Position numbers and translations under genes: made by a program. A DNA stretch of 64,000 nucleotides, taken from Chryseolinea serpens. Lineage in GTDB: Bacteria > Bacteroidota > Bacteroidia > Cytophagales > Cyclobacteriaceae. The notes beneath the pieces were generated by a model that was not told where the DNA came from, did no database searches, and saw only the letters and a program-made list of their open reading frames with translations. The DNA lies in assembly GCF_900129725.1 (NCBI RefSeq), contig NZ_FQWQ01000005.1, forward strand, positions 1 through 64,000. The letters run 5' to 3'. This document shows, piece after piece, positions 60,766 to 64,000 of the stretch (its first letter is position 1; each line of letters starts with the position of its first letter).

Positions 60766-62027
60766 GCGAGACGTTCCATCTTGAACTGCAACAATTTCTT
60801 TTCCGCGATAGACGAGGTGAGACACAACGCGCGTTCATAACTGGCCCTTGCAGCAGCAAGATCACCGACATCGACATACACATCGCCCAGGGCGGCATGA
60901 TACAGGTAATGTTGCTGCAATCCCTCGATGGCCAGCAACGCTTTCAGCCCGGCTTCCGGCGACACATGATAGCGAATGGCAATGGCCCGGTTCAAAGAAA
61001 TAACGGGGCTGTTCTTCATGTCCGACAAAATGGTGTACAACTCTTCGATGTCACCCCAATTCGTTTTCTCAAAGGAAGAAGCCCGTGCATGACATCCGGC
61101 GATGGCCGCCTCGATGTGGTAGTCGGTGATCTCATCACCCTCTGCTGCCTGCTCTAAAAAGTATTTACCCTTCTCGATCAACGGCCGGCTCCAGCGCGTG
61201 CGATCCTGATCCTTCAAGAGCACAATGCTTCCATCTTCACCCAACCGCGCCTCGGCCCGCGACGCCTGGAAACACATGAGCGCCAGCAGCGCATTGGCCT
61301 CCGGTGCGTTGGTCACCGGGTTGCCGATCAACAACAAACAAAGCCGCATGGCCTCCGAACAAAGGTCGTGACGGATGAGTTGGTCGGGGTGTGACGAGTT
61401 GTAGCCTTCATTAAATAAAAGATAAAGACAATGCAACACCGCATTCAACCGTCCCGGCAACTTCGCGGGGATCGGGGCCTCCAAACTGATCTTCTCCTCG
61501 CGAAGCTTTTCGCGTGCGCGATAGAGTCGCTTGGAAATGGTGTCCTCGTTGGTGAGAAAGCTGTTGGCAATTTCGGCAATGCTCAACCCGCAAAGTGTTT
61601 TCAAGGTGAGCGCCAACTGTGCTTCATAAGGAATCGAGGGATGGCAACACGCAAACATCATGCGAAGCTGGCTGTCTTCGATCTCGTTGTCGAGAAACAA
61701 TTGCCTGACGGTGGGCGCCAGTGTCCACTCCGACTTTAATGCGTCGCTGATCTCGGAATGATGCTGGCTGTGCAGATGTTGCTGCCGCAGCGTGTCGATC
61801 GCCTTGCGCTTGGCAACAGTATAAAGCCATGCCGACGGATTCTCGGGAATGCCCTTGATCTTCCATACCGACATGGCCTTCAACAAGGTGTCCTGCACGA
61901 TGTCTTCCGCCAATTCCATCGCTCCAAATCCCAGCAAACGAGTCAACACCGAGGCCATCTTTCCCGCTTCGTGGCGGAAAAGGTGGTCAACCAGTTCGTG
62001 GACCTGTCGTTCTGGGTTGGTGTGCAT
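60762..62027 (-). CDS. ECF sigma factor of the ECF42 type (sigma plus SnoaL-less TPR-like C-terminus)
   Basis: The 421-residue protein (start at MHTNPERQVHEL, with a longer start at 62054 possible) has sigma region 2 at about 10-80 (AEDIVQDTLLKAMSVWKIKGIPENPSAWLYTVAKRKAID) and region 4 at about 110-170 (LTLKTLCGLSIAEIANSFLTNEDTISKRLYRARE). It then has about 230 extra residues of a helical, DUF6596/TPR-like extension with LFNEGYNSSH near 215-224. This is the ECF42 layout, in which the extension tunes activity and no classical anti-sigma is needed. The DGPF-family gene upstream is the usual partner. Confidence 0.9.
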   Translation of the reverse strand: MHTNPERQVHELVDHLFRHEAGKMASVLTRLLGFGAMELAEDIVQDTLLKAMSVWKIKGIPENPSAWLYTVAKRKAIDTLRQQHLHSQHHSEISDALKSEWTLAPTVRQLFLDNEIEDSQLRMMFACCHPSIPYEAQLALTLKTLCGLSIAEIANSFLTNEDTISKRLYRAREKLREEKISLEAPIPAKLPGRLNAVLHCLYLLFNEGYNSSHPDQLIRHDLCSEAMRLCLLLIGNPVTNAPEANALLALMCFQASRAEARLGEDGSIVLLKDQDRTRWSRPLIEKGKYFLEQAAEGDEITDYHIEAAIAGCHARASSFEKTNWGDIEELYTILSDMKNSPVISLNRAIAIRYHVSPEAGLKALLAIEGLQQHYLYHAALGDVYVDVGDLAAARASYERALCLTSSIAEKKLLQFKMERLA

Positions 62028-62072
62028 TGCATAAAGATAGCGCGCGGAGTTCAAAGGTTGAACCGTCCCCTT

Positions 62073-62137
62073 TCGCTAAAGCTTCAGCAGGCACAGGCGC
62101 AAGCATTTTCTTTGCTTGCCCGCCGAAGCTTTAGCGA
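62073..62137. repeat. Imperfect inverted repeat of the GCCCGCCGAAGC family
   Basis: Left arm TCGCTAAAGCTTCAGCAGGC (62073-62092) and right arm GCCCGCCGAAGCTTTAGCGA (62118-62137) are complementary except at two positions, around a 25-base loop. The right arm is the same element as that in the 5S-like repeats near the window's start. It lies between the sigma factor and DGPF genes, so it may lie in a shared transcript. Confidence 0.8.
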
Positions 62138-62168
62138 AGGAGGGCGGTGAAAAATTTCTTCCTCTTCC

Positions 62169-62510
62169 TTACATATCAAACTTCATCACCGGCCGCACTT
62201 CCACAACACCTCCCAACACATAATCCGGACATTCCTTCGCCATCTCCACCGCTTCCTTCATGTCTTTCGCCAGCACTACAAAGTAGCCACCCACCACTTC
62301 CTTGCTCTCGGCAAATGGCCCATCCGTTACGGTCTTCTTCGGCCCCGTGATGAGTTTTCCTTCTGGCAGCAACGCCTCGCCGCTGGCATACCGCTTCTGA
62401 TCCTGGAGTTTCTTCACCCACTCGAACCACTTACCCATGTGTGCCTGCTGAGCCTCGGGCGACATGTGACTAACATCGCCGCCAATAAAAATGAACATGT
62501 ACTTTTCCAT
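62169..62510 (-). CDS. YCII/DGPF-domain protein
   Basis: The 113-residue soluble protein has the DGPF motif in KTVTDGPFAESKEVVGGYFV near 58-77, with the ferredoxin-like YCII pattern MFIFIGGD at the start and GVVEVRPV at the end. Such proteins occur next to ECF42 sigma factors and are often the sigma factor's target. The sigma gene lies downstream on the same strand with a repeat element in between. The biochemical activity is unknown. Confidence 0.93.
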   Translation of the reverse strand: MEKYMFIFIGGDVSHMSPEAQQAHMGKWFEWVKKLQDQKRYASGEALLPEGKLITGPKKTVTDGPFAESKEVVGGYFVVLAKDMKEAVEMAKECPDYVLGGVVEVRPVMKFDM

Positions 62511-62970
62511 TGTCTTAAAAGGTTTGGTTGAACATAATTTACCCTATGACGGACCAAAATCCAGGACATGGACAGAAACTTTAAAAAAAATTGAAATAAA
62601 AAATCCTCTCCGGAAAGGGCAGGGATTTTTCGTGAAGCTCACACGGAGCACAGCGCAGACAGCGAGGGTTTGGATTGGGATGGAAGCCCAGATCCCCGAA
62701 CATGGCGATCAAACCCAGATCGAGATGAGGAAACAGGAAAAGGTTGGTTTAAGGTACTTTAGGTCTTTTTACTTTTTTATTCTTAAGCGCCGGCTACTTT
62801 ACAGCGTCACTATTCGGTTAAAACTATATTTTTGCGGCGTATAAAAGGCATGCACAGTACGCTCTACACGCTATCTTCACCACTTTTTCGGGCCGTTCAG
62901 GTCGCGACAAAAGCCAGCGATGTTTGCGCAAACACTTTAACTTATAATTCTGAATCAAAACAAAAACACA
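62511..62970. other. 460-base intergenic region with promoter-like signals
   Basis: No convincing gene is seen; a 117-residue frame at 62491-62844 overlaps the DGPF gene start and has no coding character. A weak hairpin AAATCC...GGGATTT lies at about 62601-62628. TATTTTTG at 62827-62834 matches a -7 box, but it lacks a -33 box and would leave a 130-base leader for the gene at 62971. Confidence 0.5.
62923..62952 (+). promoter_or_regulatory. Probable promoter of the nucleotidyltransferase gene
   Basis: TTTG at 62923-62926 and TAATTCTG at 62945-62952, one mismatch from TAnnTTTG, are 18 bases apart. The start would lie near 62958, leaving about 12 bases to the ATG at 62971. Confidence 0.5.
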
Positions 62971-63888
62971 ATGGGCACACCAAATAATCCACAAAAAAAA
63001 CTCGCTTTATTGGTCCTGGCGGCCGGCATCGGAAGCCGCTATGGAGGCATCAAACAAATCGACGGCTTTGGGCCTCACGGCGAAACCATTATGGATTATT
63101 CCCTTTTTGATGCCGTCAGGGCTGGTTTCACCAAGGTTGTATTTATTGTCCGCGAGGAAATACTGGACGTCGTAAAGGAAAAATTCCTGCCCAAGCTCCA
63201 GGGAAAAGTGGAGGTCGAATTTGTGATCCAATCCCTCGACAAGATGGTGCCACCCCAATTTCAGAACCCTGAACGGGTGAAACCCTGGGGAACCGGCCAT
63301 GCCATGCTGTGCGCGCGCGATGTGATCCGCGAACCCTTCGTGGCCATCAACGCCGACGATTTTTATGGCAAGGAATCCTTTGAGTCGATCGCCAATTTTT
63401 TTGCCGGCGAAACTTCCGGCGAACATGCCATGGTGGGCTACACCCTGAGCAAAGTGCTCTCCGAACACGGCAGCGTATCGCGCGGCTGTGGCGAACGCGA
63501 TGCTAGCGGCTTCTTGAAAACCGTGGTGGAGCGCGTCACCATCGTAAAAGAAAACGGCAAGATCATCTCCAAAGAAAAAGAAGGCGACCGCGAACTCAGC
63601 CCCGACATCCCCACCTCCATGAACTTCTGGGGCTTTCAACCCAACATCTTCGACTTCACTCAAAAACTCTTCAACGAGTTCCTGAAAAACAACGAAGGCA
63701 ACCTCAAATCAGAATTCTACATCCCCCTGGTCGTAAACGAAATGATCAAAGAAGGCATCGGAAAAGTCCGCGTCCTTCCCGGCAGCGACAACTGGTTCGG
63801 TGTTACTTATAAAGAAGACAAAGAAGAAGTATCCCAAAAACTCAAAGTCCAGGTAGCCTATGGCACCTACCCTGAAAAGCTCTGGTAA
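62971..63888 (+). CDS. Sugar-phosphate nucleotidyltransferase
   Basis: The 305-residue cytoplasmic protein opens with ALLVLAAGIGSRYGGIKQIDGF near 12-33, the NTP-transferase signature (LxAGxGxRxG...K). It has AINADDFYGKESF near 128-140 with the metal-binding Asp pair and MNFWGFQPNIFDF near 213-225. Members couple a sugar phosphate to a nucleotide, often for surface glycans or amino-sugar salvage. The sugar is unknown. The next gene lies beyond the window. Confidence 0.88.
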   Translation: MGTPNNPQKKLALLVLAAGIGSRYGGIKQIDGFGPHGETIMDYSLFDAVRAGFTKVVFIVREEILDVVKEKFLPKLQGKVEVEFVIQSLDKMVPPQFQNPERVKPWGTGHAMLCARDVIREPFVAINADDFYGKESFESIANFFAGETSGEHAMVGYTLSKVLSEHGSVSRGCGERDASGFLKTVVERVTIVKENGKIISKEKEGDRELSPDIPTSMNFWGFQPNIFDFTQKLFNEFLKNNEGNLKSEFYIPLVVNEMIKEGIGKVRVLPGSDNWFGVTYKEDKEEVSQKLKVQVAYGTYPEKLW

Positions 63889-63913
63889 GACAAAGAGCCC
63901 CTGCTACTGAATA

Positions 63914-63968
63914 ACCCCGGGCTTTAGCCCGGGGTATAAGCTCCCCATTAAGAAAGGGCTTTAGCCCT
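63914..63968. repeat. Paired palindromes: ACCCCGGGCT type and AGGGCTTTAGCCCT
   Basis: ACCCCGGGCT-TT-AGCCCGGGGT at 63914-63935 is followed 19 bases later by AGGGCTTTAGCCCT at 63955-63968. The spacing of 19 bases is identical to that in both pairs at 41612-41784. Confidence 0.85.
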
Positions 63969-64000
63969 GACTGTCACTCGAGGCCACGTTGCTTCCTGTC

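Noticed and set aside
62491-62844. Plus-strand frame of 117 codons after the DGPF gene
   Set aside because: It overlaps the DGPF gene start on the other strand, has no family pattern, and its DNA looks like a leader with hairpin.

Overview
The window reads as a chromosomal segment of a Bacteroidetes bacterium, most likely of the order Cytophagales. The evidence is the fused SecDF, tandem FKBP lipoproteins, a sigma/FecR/STN surface system, an Oar-like TonB receptor, DUF4254 beside a family 9 glycosyltransferase, the kynurenine genes, and several promoters matching the Bacteroidetes sigma-A pattern TTTG-N18/19-TAnnTTTG. Most genes are compact and moderately GC-rich. The stretch at about 24.8-31.7 kb is visibly AT-richer and looks acquired.

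Layout. 1-1.1 kb: the end of an rRNA operon, with one intact 5S gene plus terminator, followed by three or four decaying 5S+terminator copies interrupted by palindromic repeats. 1.1-9.4 kb: a small membrane protein, secDF, then on the minus strand udk, rdgB, two FKBP-type isomerases and a DHH phosphoesterase, and divergent ndk. 9.5-20.4 kb: housekeeping and envelope genes (Xaa-Pro aminopeptidase, acyltransferase 3, a frameshifted Uma2 gene with a small companion, GroES-like protein, rmuC, rocD, HAD/GNAT/GT9/DUF4254 cluster). 20.5-24.8 kb: a degenerate thiamine-pyrophosphokinase-like protein and a sigma-FecR-STN surface repeat protein operon.

24.8-31.7 kb: an island of small unrelated genes, nearly all on the plus strand. 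One is a recognisable NTF2-fold immunity protein, one a DUF4262 protein, others are immunity-like or membrane proteins. No toxin, integrase or transposase is seen. It may be an orphan immunity or gene-cassette array. 31.7-44 kb: lipid and amino-acid metabolism (fatty acid desaturase, phosphatidylserine decarboxylase, glutamate dehydrogenase, CdsA with a CPBP protease), a GAF/PAS sensor without an output domain, dus, an EamA transporter, a repeat-rich intergenic region, an alanine/sodium symporter and a self-standing HTH protein with paired operator-like sites.

44-53.6 kb: secreted and envelope functions (EEP-family phosphatase, M14 carboxypeptidase, TonB receptor, glycerophosphodiesterase, MltF-type lytic transglycosylase). 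53.5-60.8 kb: an NAD-centred neighbourhood. haaO-kynU-kmo convert kynurenine toward quinolinate, a divergent SDR and aminomuconate-semialdehyde-type dehydrogenase could draw the same intermediate into catabolism, and pnuC-nadR import and adenylylate nicotinamide riboside. A 7-bp tandem repeat fills the gap just before pnuC. 60.8-64 kb: an ECF42-type sigma factor with its DGPF/YCII partner, then a sugar nucleotidyltransferase. At least two palindromic repeat families recur across the window. No tRNA, CRISPR array, prophage or intact IS element was found.
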